Below, in pieces: positions 20,611 through 33,300 of a stretch of DNA of 64,000 nucleotides. Each line of letters opens with the position of its first letter. Position 1 is the first letter of the stretch. The translations under genes were made by a program, and so were the position numbers. Origin of the DNA: Simmondsia chinensis (Eukaryota > Streptophyta > Magnoliopsida > Caryophyllales > Simmondsiaceae); contig JAGTTD010000005.1 of NCBI GenBank assembly GCA_018398585.1, forward strand, positions 35,528,750 to 35,592,749. The letters run 5' to 3'. The notes under the pieces were generated by a model. That model was given only the letters and a program-made list of their open reading frames with translations, had not been told where the DNA came from and did not search any database.

Positions 20611-21147
20611 ACATACCAATATCTATGCATTGGGGTCTAAGCTCGAGTGCTTCGAGCTAAGGTAGGGCCGGCAATATTTAACACGACACGTACATGACAC
20701 GAAGTTAGAGGGTTCGGGTTGAGGGTTTTAGTGTCGGGTTGAATTTGGGTTGACACGTTTAGCCCGTTTAGATAATTGGGTTGAAATTGGTTTTGGGTCG
20801 TGTCAACCTCTTTCCAACAGGGCTAATTGCAGGTTTACGCGGGTCGTGTTCATAGCGGGTTGAACCACTTACCGTTTATATATGGAAATAATTAATTTCA
20901 ATTTAGTTATTTTATATAATTACAACAATTAGTCATATCACATATTTTTATTAGCCATCCTAGTTTTTTTTTTCCTTGTTAATTAGCCACCCTGGTAATA
21001 GTACTAGTGACTCTTGAAGTGACTTTTTAAATTTTTTATTTTTATTTATTTTGCTCATCTCTTCAAACAAGTAAACTCATTTCCCTTTCATTCTCCTTCT
21101 TCTATCTCACATTCAACATTATTTGTCTTCTCCACTAATTTTTAGTA

Positions 21148-21535
21148 CAAGTAAGTTCTCTTTGTATATTTTTATTTAAATTTGTAGTTAATTATTTGAT
21201 TTAAAATTTTCTACTTGCTAGTATACAAGTAAGTTTTTTGTATATCATGTTCAAATTTATAGCTAATTATTTTATTTATAGTCTTCAACTTTGCTAGTAT
21301 AAGTAAATTTTCTTCTTTTTTTTTTTGCATATTTTTGTTTAAATTAGTAACTAATTATTTGATTTATAATTTTCTACTTTGCTAGTTCAAGTAATTTTTT
21401 GTGTATTTTTGTTTAAATTAGTAGCTAATTATTTTGATTTATAGTTTTCTACTTTGCTAGTACTAGATTTTGTGTATTTTTATTTATATTAGTTGCTAAT
21501 TATTTGATTTATAATTTTTTTATTTTTATTTGAAT
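21148..21535. repeat. minisatellite in the hAT 5' region
   Basis: About five units of 72-90 bp share AAGTAA...TTTTTGT...AATTAGTAGCTAATTA and TTTATAATTTTCTACTTTGC. The sequence is strongly AT-rich. Confidence 0.7.
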
Positions 21536-22340
21536 AATTTGTACCTCAACCCACTCATTAAAAATATTTCTATCTCAGAATGCATACTTCAAATTAAGTA
21601 ATTAACTATTAAGATTTATGTTAAAAATATATGATCAAAAATATGATTACTTATTTATATTTAGTAATACTAAACATGTAAATTAATTTTAAAAAGTGTA
21701 CAAGTATTACTAATAATATATATTATTACACTATACTTTTTTTACATTTAGGTATAATTTGTAATATAACATATAAAAAATAATATTTAATAAAGTTGAT
21801 ATATATTTTTATTTATTCTGTTATAATCATATTTTTTTTGAAATAAAATAGGGGCAAGAACTATTTAATTTGAAGGTGAGAACTTGCTATTACAAGTAAG
21901 ATTTTCTCACGTTTTATATTTGAAATGTCTAAAAGTTCATTATTTGTATATATTTAGTTACACTAAATAATATGTTCATATAGATATTAATAAAAAGTTT
22001 GATAGTATCCAAGTGTTAAAAATATATATTATAACAATACCTTTATATATGTAAGTATTTTTTTTTAATATGACATACAAAGTTTAGTCTTTACTAAAGT
22101 TAATATATTTTTAGTTATACAATTTAATCATATGCTTTTTAATGTACAAAATAAATGATAATTAATTAACTTTTTATTAGAAATGTCAGTGAGAAAATAT
22201 AAAAAAGAAAGTGATGCATGAATGTAAAAGCTTGCTACAATATTAATATAGATAAACTATTAAAAAATTCTAAACATTTAAAAGTGGCTTGTTTTAAATT
22301 AAAAATTTTAAATTTATATAAAGTTTCTAATATGTTTGAA

Positions 22341-22495
22341 ATGTGGTTTATTTGCAGGCACTCAATTACTTCAGGTTGGGGGTCCTCGAAAACAGCCTCC
22401 TTTCCACCCGGAAGGGGTAAGGCTGCGTACATCACCCCTCCCAGACCCTGCTTTTTGCGGGAGCCGCGAGGCACTGGGACTGTTGTTGTTGTTGT
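22341..22495 (+). mobile_element. SINE without 5S head, 18 bp target duplication
   Basis: GTTTCTAATATGTTTGAA occurs at 22323-22340 and 22496-22513. The 155 bp insert ends in the standard tail (CAGGTTGGGGGTCCTCGAAAAC, AAGGGGTAAGGCTGCGTACA, CAGACCCTGC, GGGAGCC, CACTGGGACTGTTGTTGTTG). Its first ~30 bases (ATGTGGTTTATTTGCAGGC) do not match 5S; this copy either has another head or is 5'-truncated. It lies in the leader of the hAT transposase and so is younger than the transposon. Confidence 0.9.
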
Positions 22496-22544
22496 GTTTC
22501 TAATATGTTTGAAGTTATATGTATTTTGTAGATATTTGGCAACC

Positions 22545-24858
22545 ATGACGGATAATGAGAGCATTGAGTAAGGGATGCCAAACTTGCCAATAAATATTGA
22601 TTTGGATGAAGTGAACCAACAAGGTGATACACCAGCTGAACCTGACCCAAACCTTACTCCATTATATAAGCCTACAGCTGGTGGTGTCACTGTACGCAAG
22701 AGAAAAATCACCTCTTCTGTTTGGGCACATTTTGAAATGCTTCCTATGGGTTCTGATAATAAACAAATGTGCAAATGTAAGAAATGTGGACAAGTTTACA
22801 ATGCCAATAGTAGGTATGAGACCAGTAATCTTAGGCGTCATGCTGATAGTTGTGTGAAAAATGGCACAAGTGACATAAGTCAATTATTACTGCATTTAGA
22901 CACACCTGGTTCTTTAAGATCAAGGCCTCTCAGGTTTGAATTTGAAATTTTTTGAAAATTGTTGAGTATGGCAATAGTGAGACATAATCTACCATTTCAA
23001 TTTGTTGAATATGATGGTGCTAGGAGATTGTTGCGCTATTTATGTCAAGATGTCACGTTTATCTCTAGGAATACCGCCAAAGCAGATGTTTTGAAAATGT
23101 ACAAGAAAAAAAAGGCAAAAATTGAAGACTGTTTTAGAGTATATTCCTAGTAAGATTTGTTTGACATCTGATTGCTGGACTTCGATCACTACTGATGGTT
23201 ATATTAGTCTCACTGCACATTATGTTGACGATAATTGGATGCTATAGAAAAGGATTTTGAACTTTTCTTTTATGCCCCCTCCTCACACCGGTGTTGCTTT
23301 AACTGAAAAGATTTACAAGTTATTGACTGATTGGGGGATTGAAAAAAAGGTTATGGCAATCACTTTGGACAACGCATCGTCGATTGATGTATTTGTGGAT
23401 TTGTTGAAAAGTCAATTAAGCATGAAGTCTCCGCTTGTTTCTAGTGGAGATCATTTCCATGTTCGTTGTTGTGCTCATATCTTGAATTTAATTGTTCAAG
23501 AAGGATTGAAAGAAATAGACAAGGCTATTTCTGAAGTTAGAGAGAGTATTAAGTATTGTAGAGGCTTACAAATGAGAAAGCAAAAGTTTCACGAGTGTGT
23601 CAGTCAAGTAGCTCTAGAACCTATTAGAAGGCTAAGGCAAGATGTTCCCCCGAGATGGAACTCTACATACCTTATGCTAGAGAGTGCATTGTACTACAAG
23701 CGTGCCTTTTCTCATTTGCAATTGAGTGACTCAAACTACAAGCATTGTCCAACTCCTGATGAATGGATAAAAAGTGGTAAAATTTTCAGGTTCTTATGCG
23801 TTTTTTATGATGCTACTTGTGCCTTCTCCAGGACCAAATATGCTACCTCCAACTTGTACTTTCCTAATGTTGCTAATGTGAGATTGACATTGAAAGAGGG
23901 GATGGAAAGTGGTGATGGATTTATCAAGAAAATGGCAACACAAATGTTTGTAAAATTTGAGAAACATTGGTCAGAATTCAGTACTATAATGGCTATAGCT
24001 ATTATTTTGGATCCTCGTTTCAAGTTTCAACTTGTAGAGTTGGTTTATAAGAAAATATATGGCGAAAACTATACATTGGAGGTAGCAATGATCAAAAGCA
24101 AGTTGTTCTCTATGTTTGATGAGTACCTGTATCGTTCTTCCACATCTTCAATGGATAGTGGAGTTCGTAATAGAAGCAGTACTTTGAATGCTAGTTTTCA
24201 AAGTGAGGATGATGTGAAAGAGTCCTTATTGAAGGTAAATTCTAATTCTTAGCAAAATTATATATATTTTTGTATTTTTTATTTATTTTTCAATTAGCAC
24301 ATTATTTAATGATATATTGGTTATATTCTTATTCAATAGGAATTTGATATTTATGAAATCTTGGAATTTGCTACTGCTGCTAAATCACATTTGGAGTTAT
24401 ATTTGGAGGAGCCAAAAGTACCATGGCAATCAGAAATTGATGCCCTTCAATATTGGAAGGGAAACTAATGTCGATACCCGAAGCTCTCTTAAATGGCTAG
24501 AGACATATTGACTATCCCTATTTCTACGGTGGCTTCAGAAGCAGCTTTTAGTATTGGTGGGAGAGTCCTTAATCAATTTCGGAGTTCCCTCAAGCCTCAA
24601 ATTGTTGAAGCACTAATTTATACAAGAGACTGGATAGTTGGAGAAGAAGGTAAGTACTTAAATTCAAATAGAAAATATTTCTTTCTTTTGTATGTTAATT
24701 GTTCAAAACTATTAATGTTTTGTTTCTTTTTAATTTTGTATGTAGAGAATGTGGTCATGACAGAGTTGAATGAATTGTGTGAAGATATCATGAACGTAAA
24801 GTTAGCAAATGTTAAAGAAAAGAATGCAACAATTGTCCCTTCACCGATGAATGCTTAA
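22545..24858 (+). pseudogene. hAT transposase (BED / RNase H-like / dimerisation), broken
   Basis: A RICESLEEPER-like hAT transposase that would cut and paste the surrounding element. The BED zinc finger is at 22700-22860 (CKCKKCGQVYNAN ... LRRHADSC). The RNase H-like core follows (LTSDCWTS near 23160, ITLDNASS near 23360, HFHVRCCAHILNLIV near 23455, WNSTYLML near 23660, LDPRFKF near 24010). The dimerisation domain is at 24505-24650 ([20 protein letters not shown]). Probable introns are 24235-24339 and about 24650-24747. Defects: TAA at 22569, TGA at 22953, a frameshift near 23128, TAG near 23246, and two TAA codons between 24460 and 24492. The element cannot move itself. Confidence 0.92.
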
Positions 24859-25351
24859 TGCTCTTCTTTTGAAGAATCTTAAAGCTTTTGGAAGAAGACT
24901 CCCATTAAGAGGATGTTTTGGTTTTTTTTGTTGGAATTAATGGAGTCTATTTTTTGATTTTTGTAGACATTTGATGTTGCAACTCTAAAACTCTATTTTT
25001 AAGCTCCTATTTATGTTTCCTCTTGTTGTGATTTAGGTTGATGTACTTGTAGCAATTGGCATTGCATGATTTTAATTATACATCGTTTCTATTTCATGGT
25101 TTATTTTCATTAATTATAATATATATGATATAAGTACATGCTTTTGGCATGTTATCGGGTTGGTGGGTTGACAAGTGATTCGATAATGACCGTTTAATTA
25201 AGTGGGTAACATTGGATCGTGTTAGGGTTGGGGTTGCTCAACCCGTATAATAAACGGGTCGTGTTCGTGTTGACCCTTTTACTGGAGCCCTTATGTATGA
25301 CACAACACGAACCCGACCCGATACAACACATTTGCCACCCCTAAGCTAAGG

Positions 25352-26690
25352 TAAACACCAAAACTAGTGAAAGCCCAAGTTTGCACAAGTCCAAACAAGC
25401 CAAAACTTGCCAAATTCAATACAATTTACAAGCCTAAATACGCACAATCATGTCTAAATAGGCATAAATTGATCTAATATGAACCAAAAATGCACTCGGA
25501 TTAAATCTTGCAAAACAAGGTTTGATTTCAACATCTGGAAAACACAAAAAAAAGGGAGGATGGCTAGGAGGGGAGGGCACTGCTATAGAGGATGCAAAGC
25601 TTATTGGTGCAAGGCACAAGGGGGAGTATTGGAAAAACTTAGTTTGCCTTATATTGGTGATAAATCGAATATAGTTGAGCTATTTGCAAGGTTCGAATAA
25701 GGTTCTAGGTGCTCTATCCCCATCAATCTCAGCTCAAACCTTGGTACGGTTGGTTATTTCCCCTTTCCATGGCCAATCTTAGGTATGGTGTTATATACAT
25801 ATAGTATCTGTTTGATTCTCTCGTTTTTTTTTTTTGTCCTATTTTCCTGTTTTCTGTTAACTTTTGTGTATTCGATCTTTGATCCCCGTACTTGTGCAGG
25901 TTGACTATTGCCTCTTTCATATGAGTCGTCATTTTGTACTATGACTGTCGCTAATTATCGGAAAACAAAGCTATAATTTCAACCTAGCCAAGTTGAAATA
26001 AGCACGAGCTATAGCAAATCAACTCAAGCTTGAAATTTTCAAATTCCACAATCGTCAATCCAAGCCTCAATCGAGCCAAATATCAACAAGTTGATTTAGC
26101 TGGACCTCAAGCCTGACAAGCTCGGATCTGACTCAACTCACACTGCAATCTATGAATGGATGCTAAGCAGATCAAGTTGATAACATCGAGCATCAAGCTA
26201 TAAAGCTCTCATTCAACTCTTTAAGCAATTTTATCAACACATTTTTTTGGAAAAAGTACCACTAGATTGTAGACACGACCCACAAAATTGGCATATACGA
26301 TATTCATATATTCCTCGTGATGTTGTGGTCGGACTCAGGCCTCGCCTAGCGAGTAACCGGCCTTTTTTAGCAATTTTGTCACAATTTATCGAAAAAATGA
26401 TATTCATATATAAACCTAAGTACGTTTCATCCCAAAACTAATTAGTGTGAAGTGATGGAAATTAAAAATACAATCACAATTGTAAATATAAAATACTATC
26501 AAAGTTGAAGCCCTAAGAAACAAGCATAAGTCATACTCAAAAACGCGCATCCTCCAGTCTGGCCCTGAATGGTAAAAATACCTTCCAAGAACCTTTTTAA
26601 AAGAAAAGAAGGAACAAGAACATTTAACGTACTACACACACAAGGACACCATGTTACAGGAAAAACAATAAGAGCATACTTGGTGAAACC
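25352..26690. other. intergenic, little recognised
   Basis: Apart from an AGCTCG/CAAGCTC-rich patch at 25990-26220 of the kind listed at 780-1100, I see no gene or clear repeat boundary. This is downstream of the CCR4-6 gene. Confidence 0.4.
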
Positions 26691-27084
26691 GTGAAAAAAA
26701 TAACCTACCCTTTCTATAAGCAATTTTTACAGAAGCACTTTTATAAAATATACTTCAACAACGGTATTTTGGTTTAAATTTTTTTTTCTGCTGATTTTTG
26801 CTTATGCTTCTACTTTTAAAAAGAAGCACTATTTTTCTTTTTTTTATTTTTGCTTAAAAACATAAGAACAAATTTTGCTTCTATCAAAAGCACAGTTCTT
26901 TCCATGTCAAATACTATTAAATCCTAAAAAAAGCAATTTTCCCGGAAGAAAACACTTACATAAAAGAAAAGCTTGGCCAAATCAGCCTTAACACATTAAT
27001 AGAGACAATATTTTTCCCCCCTAAATAACGCCTTCTAATTTTTTTTTTTTTTTTTTTTCCCCTTCTCTGTTGTCGAAAGCCTTT

Positions 27085-27210
27085 TTGTACATACAACCCC
27101 CCAATGCCTCATAGATGCTCCGGCCATGGCAAGATTTGGAGAGGCACGATATACGCAACCACATCCTTAGAGGATGCTACCCTGGAAAGAGGCTTTTTTC
27201 AAGCCTTGTA
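27085..27210 (-). mobile_element. SINE copy, diverged
   Basis: Plus-strand CAATGCCTCATAGATGCTCC, GGCAAGATTTGGAGAGG, ATACGCAACC and CTACCCTGGAAAGAGGC are the tail domain in reverse. A T22 run precedes it at about 27039-27058. It sits 130 bases beyond the CCR4-6 stop codon, possibly in the 3' UTR. Confidence 0.6.
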
Positions 27211-27336
27211 TATATATTAAAATAATTATGCTCGTTTTGTTCATTTTCTTAAATATATTGCCTTTCAAGATATTTTTGCCCGCTATAAATAATCCACAAA
27301 CCTTTACTATCACCTTGTTTGGAAGTTGAGTCCAAT

Positions 27337-30300
27337 CTACTGGGCTTGAACATCTGCGTTTTCACTCTGATTTGTGAATGCCAGTTCTGAGACCAAGGCA
27401 ATGTGATCACTTCCCCATTTCTGAAGCCCAATTCAGAAAAATTGCATTAGTACCAATACTTCTAAAAAAAAGCACCATAATGGAACCACAAGAAAAATAC
27501 TAGTTCTTTAAAAAAAAAAAAAAAAAAAAAAAAAGGTTATTTACCCGATACGTTCCTATATTTACGCATTGTATTAATTTAATCATTATATTTCTAATTG
27601 TTGTGCTCACTTAATCTTACAGTAAAAATGTTGGTAATGAAATTTTTAAATGAGTTTAAATTGTGTGAATGAATGGACTTATATTGAGTTATTTGCATCT
27701 AACATAACCAGGCTGTTAAAATTATGTCATTAACTTTACTTCAATTTCGCCATAGGACTAAATTGACACTATTTAAATTTTGAAGGGACAATTGATCAAT
27801 TAAAAGTCAACAGATAAAATTGATACAGTGAAAAAAGTATATAGACCATTGGCCTAAATAAACCCTTATACATGCAAAATACAAAATAAAAACAAGCTAT
27901 TCCAAATAACATGGCACGTTCTCCGAAATGAAAATTAGGGACCTCAAGCTTCAGTTTGACTAACTATTTATCTACTTATTTCAATCCCTTTTCCGCTTCG
28001 GGTGTTCGAAATCATCTCCCAAAAACGAACAAAAAACAGCGCTAGTCAAGATGCTCCTATTGGCAATGAATCGCCAGCGCAGCTTTTCTTTTTTTGGTAG
28101 GTAAGAAGGGTCGGAGATTTGAGCCAAAAACCTTTTGTCCAATTGGCTTAGCCACAGTTGTGTTTTACCGTTAGACGAAGGTCTCATCAGAGATTCTCCA
28201 CCTAAACGAGCTTCTAGGAACTCTTTTGAACACGTTTTAGGACATCCAATATGCCCTACTTTTACAATAGTTCCTATGTTCCACTTTCATTGTTTCATAT
28301 CATTTTATAAACAAATAGAACACAGTATCAAAAGCTAGATAATTCACAGAAACATTATGGACAAAAAATCACTTTTTGGAGTTTAATTTGATATAGATTA
28401 GTAAATTTATATGGAAGTTTTCTTCCAAATGATACAGTGGACAGTAGGCATAGTATACTTCGTCAGATATTATGTTACCCTGTATAAGGGTCCCTTTTCT
28501 TCGTTTTGAGCATCAATCATAAAGGTGTATATAGAATTGCGGGTCACCGGTTACTCATTCCTCATGAGGTGCTTAGACCTATTGACCGTGGTCCAGAAAG
28601 TGCAGTAAGAAGGGGCACTAAGAGGTTTGACCCAAATAAATTTATTTAACCAATGTTTTACACTCGAGGTGTTATTTTTAACAAAAATTGACCCCCTAGA
28701 CTCTCAAATGACACTACTCCTCGCTGTTGTCTGGCGTTGAATAAGAAGTTACGAAATGAAGGCGAAAAACCCGCCACAAAGCAGGTCACTAAATATCCAT
28801 AACTGTTGCAATACCCATTCGGAGTGACCTGATATGGACACACCAAGTACTGTTTGAGGATCCACACAACAAAGCTCGGCAAGGGAAATCTCATCTCCAA
28901 CGTCAACAAAGCTCGGCAAGGGAAATCTCATCTCCAACGTCACGGGCATCCAAAGTAATGGCAAAACAATCAGGCTGAGGCAAGTAGAGTGGGTAGTCAT
29001 CTTCATCAAGACCCCAAACCTCACAGTCACCTGGGAAGTAATACTTAGCCCGAAGAATTTCTATCTCCACCTCGCCATTAATCTGTGTAATAAATGACCC
29101 CAACGGGCGAACATAAGCAATCTCAGGAAATCTCCGCCAGAAGCTCACTTCCTCAGGAGTCCTATCCATTGAAGGGGTGGGTTGGGCCAATTGACAGATG
29201 CCAAACTTGAATTTTGATATCCCAGCCCTAGCTGCTGCCCTTCCCTCGAAGGGTAAACAAACTCACCGTTCAGGGGGGAGATGAGGTAACTGTTGTGGTA
29301 GCCAACCCTTTTAGGGGTATCTCAACCCCAGCGGAGGTTCAACAGACATTCAGGTTAACTGCAACTGAACTCTTGCCTGTGGCGAGCAGGCTTATAGGGG
29401 TGACAAGTGTAGCACCCGAGTTGGGAGTGACTAGGGCAGCGGTTGGAGTGCTGCCTCTTGTAGCATCACCTAGGGAGCAGCCTTGCGAGGTTGAAGGGCA
29501 AGCCCAAGTATCGGGTATAACTGAATCCTTGGCCGGGACACACCCCTTGGAAACAAGTACAACTGAAACACGCTCTTCCAGGATGAATGCACTTCAGGCT
29601 ATGGAGGGAGATTGGTGGGACAACCAGTGTCCCTGGTTCCCCTTTGGATGAGGAAAGTGCTGAAGATGTGCCTAGTTATTCTCTGGATATCCCTAGTGCT
29701 TTTAGGGTGGAGTCATGTTTTGATAGCAGCTCTCCCTGCCCTCCATCACCAAGCCCATCCATAGCAGGGTGAGGCGCCTGGTGATGGTCCTCTACCCGCC
29801 TGTTCCGAGTAGAGGAGGACACGCCTTCTCTCTTTTAAGAGGCGTCTGTATATGACGACAATATAGAATTTAGTCGTCACACTTGCTCTGTGATGCTCTT
29901 TCCTCGAGATATGGAGCGGCTAAGGGCCATTTTCCACAAAACCGTCTCTATATACGGTTTAAAGGTAACGCTCTTGCCTTTAAGGCTAGATCTCTGGTAT
30001 TTAGATTCTTAACTTCTGCCCCTTTTCACACAGTGCCGCGCTTGGATATCAGCTTTGGCTACCTTCTCGGAGCATGAAGAAGGGGCCTAGAGCTCCATAA
30101 CTCCAAAGAATCCGAAGTGCGATTAAAAAGGAAACCAGAAGATCGAGAGCGAGAGTACCAAGCAACTTCCAAGGTAGTGCAAAAAGTATTAAGGCTCTAG
30201 AGGAGCGAGTAGCAAGTTGTGAAGAGCAACAAGGAATGCGTGGCTCGCATTCTTGATGAAGTATCTCAAGCTAAGTTAGATGCAATATCCCAATTCAAAT

Positions 30301-33300
30301 CTAGTGTCGAGTTCCAACACTTTACCAATGCTCAATATTGGAAAGGATTTAATTCTGGTTTATCCAAGTTTGCTTGGAGAATGAGGCGAGCAAACCCTGA
30401 CCTTGCTCTTAACATATCTTCAGAGCATTGCAGACCAGGTGCACAGGAACGCTGCTTCTCAGAGGGGATAGGCTCTGGGGAGCCTTGACTAGTTTTCCTT
30501 TTTGTTCTTAGCTTTATAGCTCTGTGGGGTGTGGCATAACTGGAGGCGTGGGTGGTAGATGACTCATGTATAGTTTTTTAGTAATCAGCATTTATATTGT
30601 ACAATTTTTGTTATGATAATCAGACCGACTAAGTATCTATTTAATACAATTAGCTTAGCCAACGAATCTTTTCTTTCGTTTATTATAATTTTGCTTGTTT
30701 ATTGTTGTCTCCTTTAGTATTAAAGTAATCATGCAACAAATGGGCACCTTATCCTCTCCATTGAAAAACAAATCATGAATAGGTCTCTCGCCTTGAGTAG
30801 ATCTCGGCCTACTTGGTATCAGAGTTACCCAGTGGATTAGGGCACCTTATCAGAGTTGCACGATCACTTTTAAGAAAGAAAAGATTTGTTGGCTAAGTTA
30901 TTTGTATTAAACGGATACTTAGCCTGTCTAATTATCATAACAAAAACTATAGAATATGAATGCCGATTACTACAAATACCATACACGAGTCATTTACCAC
31001 CCATGCCTACAGTCATGTCACACCCCACAGAGCTATAAAGCTAAGAACAGAATGGAAAACTAGTTAAGGCCCCAAACGTTGTAGGCCTACCAATCAGAAT
31101 ACTCTATTAAGCTAGGGGACCCCAAGCCTCTCCCCTCTGAGAAGCAACATTCCAGTGAACCTACTCTACAATGCTCTGAAGATATGTAAGTGTAAGGTCA
31201 AGGTTTGCTCACCTCATTCTCCTAGCAAACTTGAATAAACCAGAATTAAATCCTTTCCAATATTGAGCATTGGAAAAGTGTTGGAACTCGACAGTAGATT
31301 TAAATTTGGATATCGCATCTACCTTAGCTTGAGACACTACATCAGGGATGCGAGCCTCCCATTCATCGTAGTGCCACTTGCTCTTCATAACGTGCTACCC
31401 GCTCCTCCAGAGACTTAATACGCTCTACGCTACCCTGAAAGCTGCTTTGTACTCTCACTCTCAATCTTCCAGTTTCCTCTTCAATTGCGGTTCGGATTCT
31501 TTAGAGTTATGGAGATCTTTCGTAGATCCTCTCCTTCGTGCACCCAAAAGGTAACCATAGCTGATATCCAAGCACATCACCACATAAAAATGGGAAAATG
31601 TTAAGAACCTAAATACCAGAGATCCAGCCTCAAAAGGCAAGAACATTACCTCTAAACCGTTTATAAAGGCGGTTCTATGGGAAATGGCCCTTAGCCGCTC
31701 CATGTCTCGAGGAAAGAGCATAGCCAAGCAAGCGTAATGGCTAAATTCTAGAATGTCGTCATAAACAGACGCCTCGTAATAGAGAGAAGACATGCCCTCC
31801 TCTACTCAGAACGACCATCACCAGGCGCCTTATCCTATCCAGGACGGGCTTGGTGAGGATATGAGCCCGTTAATGGAGGGAGGGGGGAGCTACGATCGGA
31901 AGATGACTCCACCCTATAAGCACTAGGAATATCTAGAGAATAATCTAGCACATCTTCAGCCCTTTCCTCATCCAAAAGGGAACAGGAACCCCGGTTGTCC
32001 CACCAATCTCCCTCCACAGCCTAAAGCGCATTCGTCCCAGAAGAGCGGGTTTCAGTTGTAATTGTTTCCAAGGGGTGCGCCCTAACCAAGGTCTCAGTTA
32101 TACCCGATACTAGGGCTCGCCCTTCAGCCTTTACCGTAGTCCTAGAAGCATTCAAGGCTGCTGTATAGGTGCTGCTACAAGAGGCTGCACTCCAATTGCA
32201 ACCCTAGTCACTCCTAAACTCGGGCGGTGCCCTTGTCACCACAACAAGCCTGCTCGCCATAGGTAGGAGCTCAATTGCAGCTATCCCAAAAGGTTATTGA
32301 ACCTCCGCTGGGTTGAGATAGTATTATGCTGGGACTATAATTCCTATGATGCATCTAGATTGTTTATCTATAATCCAGCTCTTAAAACATGTAAGACAAT
32401 TAAGCTACTAGGGGATGAGGTCCTCTCATACGAGAACCTATCACGAACATTGTCCGGTAGGGTTCCCATAGCCCTAAGGCATAACCAATGAAGGTTCATC
32501 AATAAACGGACACACTTCTAGATCATCGCGAGCAAAAATAGTCAAGCTATGACAAAAAAACCTTCCGCATATCTCCTTAGAGAATGAAAAGATTGCGTCT
32601 CAATAAATCTATTCTTAGACAGCAGGACCAGGTGAGACCGTGACATTGACGAGAATCTTAGTAAAGATTTCACAGGCAACCATGAAAACAACTCATAAGT
32701 AACGTCATCGACAAGAAGAGCCATAGGTTTAAACAACTGAAAGAAGATGTAAGGTTTGGGAAAATTTTTAGATAATAACCACAAAATCAATCCCCCCCAA
32801 CCCCAAAAAAAAAAAAAAAATTTTTAGGGATGGGTAGTGCTCCGAGGACGATGTCCTTGGAGTGGGGGTTGACTTTTGGGGAAATTTTTAGATAATAACC
32901 ACAAAATCAATCCCCCCCCACCCCCAAAAAAACAAAAAAAATTTTAGGGATGGGGAGTGCTCCGAGGACGATGTCCTTGTGGGGGTTGACTGTTAAGGAT
33001 ATCATCTAACACTTTCCAAGCACATAGGAACCAATTCAAGCTAGCCCCCCGGCAAGGACCTAGGGAGAGCCCCTACACGGGCGAGGATGGGATTGGATAA
33101 TTTCCCAAGTTGAAAGGTCTAACTCAGCCCAGCTCGGGTTCGAGTAGGACCCCATCAGATCCTGAGTAGCCCAGCCCGGGTACGAGTAGGACCCCATCAG
33201 ACCCTGACTAGCCCAACCTGTGTCCAAGTAGGACCACGAGTTGAAAGGGCTAACTCGTTACAAGGCTGGCTAAGGTAAATTGCCTTGCAGCCCCCAAGCC

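Larger units (their letters stand above)
20663..25343 (+). mobile_element. hAT transposon with 8 bp target duplication, inactive
   Basis: AGCTAAGG flanks the element at 20655-20662 and 25344-25351. The termini are TAGGGCCGGCAA and, on the other strand, TAGGGGTGGCAA, the standard hAT start. Subterminal regions (20690-20870 and 25130-25330) are rich in GGGTTG/CGTGTT words, probable transposase-binding repeats. It carries one broken transposase gene, a minisatellite in its 5' part and a SINE inside its leader. Length 4681 bp. Confidence 0.93.

Noticed and set aside
22235..22774. 179-codon minus-strand frame over the hAT 5' region
   Set aside because: It is the reverse of the SINE plus the transposase N-terminus; its codons are explained by the BED finger on the other strand.
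27249..27431. 60-codon minus-strand frame at the CCR4-6 end
   Set aside because: It is an alternative frame over exon 16; the frame giving [15 protein letters not shown] is the real one.
32542..32790. A working F-box gene
   Set aside because: Only about 80 codons remain, the Trp of the F-box core is gone, and no associated domain follows on the strand.
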